NCBI GenBank assembly: GCA_002811645.1
Contig: PDIP01000098.1
Span: 49,658-84,986 of the forward strand
Length of the DNA: 35,329 nucleotides
Reading direction: 5' to 3'
Origin: Corallochytrium limacisporum
Taxonomy: Eukaryota > Opisthokonta
Both the position numbers and the translations under genes were made by a program. Within the stretch, counting starts at the first letter, position 1. Every line of letters begins with the position of its first letter. Below, in pieces: positions 34,625 to 35,329 of this stretch. The notes under the pieces were generated by a model that had not been told where the DNA came from, did no database searches, and worked only from the letters and a program-made list of their open reading frames with translations.

Positions 34625-35329
34625 CGCCCGAAATTTGCTAAAGGGTAGCTGCCGGTCGAGCGTGCTGGCCGTCCAGAGTTGCGTGGCAAACGACCAGCAT
34701 CGGGTGGACACGTTATCCTGACGACCCGGGTGCATTACCAGGACGGGTCTTATGCCAAATGTACTATACTGTTCGGCTCTGTTGGATTGAGGATGAATAC
34801 TTGCGTGTTGTCGCTTGGATTTTAACTGTCAGTACTTTCACTACCGGGCGACCCGGGCCAATTCTGTACCCCGTGGACTGGCATGACCGCCAAGAAAGCC
34901 GAAGCATGGGCACCTTCGAATTTGTTCCCAGTCTGTGACTATGCATACGGAAAAAGCGGCGATCCCATGCACCTATAGCTCAGAGCAGTACAGGAGATCG
35001 CAGCAGTTGTCATGTTGGACTCGGCTGGATAGTGTATGGCCTGCTCCGAAGTTTCTGAGAATTGAATAGGTCCAACTTTTCCTAGAACTACCACCCTCTG
35101 TCTGGTATGTTAGGGTCAAAACTCCGAAAAACTTGACTCCCGAGGATCTTTTTTAATCTTGATTGTATAATAACTTATATTGATTCCATTCTATTTCATT
35201 ATATTTTGCTCTTTTTAACAATCATAAAAAAATATTTCAATAGCTGATTCAAACGAAGAGTCCCTGCTACTCTCAAAAAAGGACTATTTTGACTTTGGCT
35301 TGACATTGAACACATCGTAGTCGTACAAA

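Larger units (their letters stand above)
33888..35329. other. Gene-free region upstream of MTHFR to the window end
   Basis: 1.44 kb with no supported gene. Overlapping frames of 60-181 codons on both strands come mainly from the C/G-rich block around 34380-34480. The segment includes the MTHFR promoter and leader, a C-run/G-run block, CCCCCA-rich repeats, a GA microsatellite and, from about 35150, an AT-rich end. A TAGCTCAGAGCAG stretch near 34976 recalls a tRNA A box but has no matching B box. Confidence 0.45.

Noticed and set aside
34144-34689. 181-codon minus frame upstream of MTHFR
   Set aside because: It runs through the C/G block and CCCCCA repeats and has a proline/glycine-rich artefact composition.
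34971-35040. tRNA-like A box (TAGCTCAGAGCAG)
   Set aside because: No GGTTCRANNC B box at a fitting distance and no acceptor stem pairing.

Overview
This 35.3 kb window is nuclear DNA from a eukaryote, very probably an opisthokont and most likely a unicellular relative of animals (Holozoa). Fifteen long, apparently intron-free protein genes can be supported. Several are families best known from animals: TMEM129, TMEM177, a SEC22A/C-type longin membrane protein, TTC7, CNEP1R1, dynamitin (DCTN2), RCC1L, STN1 and an RA-PH adaptor of the MRL/Grb7 type. The tyrosine motif arrays in the adaptor and in a receptor-like membrane protein fit an organism with phosphotyrosine signalling. A compact, intron-poor holozoan such as Corallochytrium is a guess that cannot be verified here. 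Coding DNA is of mixed GC, while intergenic DNA is rich in polypyrimidine tracts and C-run/G-run blocks.

Layout. 1-3438: a SEC22A/C-like longin gene (+) converging on a glutaredoxin-like DUF836 gene (-), then a type I membrane protein gene (-). 3439-6909: a long gene-poor stretch with microsatellites and C/G tracts. 6910-10270: the RA-PH adaptor (+) converging on TMEM129 (-). 10271-15066: a promoter region shared with TTC7 (+), then a possible 78-residue membrane protein (-). 15067-17332: a GC-rich gene-free stretch. 17333-20324: dynamitin (+) converging on STN1 (-). 20325-21222: a promoter region containing a 248-base sequencing gap. 21223-23959: TMEM177 (+) converging on RCC1L (-). 23960-28570: a GHKL-type ATPase gene (-) and a RanBP2-type zinc-finger gene (+) that diverge from one another. 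28571-31101: PPCDC (+) converging on CNEP1R1 (-). 32064-33887: MTHFR (-), then 1.4 kb without a gene.

How the genes relate. Most are unlinked housekeeping functions: ER and membrane trafficking (SEC22A/C-like, TMEM129, TTC7, CNEP1R1), microtubule transport (dynamitin), telomere maintenance (STN1), and cofactor and one-carbon metabolism (PPCDC, MTHFR). Four consecutive genes from 21223 to 28570 (TMEM177, RCC1L, the GHKL ATPase and the RanBP2-finger protein) all have mitochondrial family membership or presequence-like N-termini. The most unusual items are a TMEM177 homologue that keeps a complete M48-type zinc site, the mitochondrially targeted GHKL ATPase, the multi-finger RanBP2 protein, the tyrosine-rich RA-PH adaptor, and recurring C-run/G-run palindromes upstream of genes, one of which probably caused the sequencing gap.

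Start codons were set at the first in-frame ATG. Several longer open frames begin at TTG or GTG and were trimmed.
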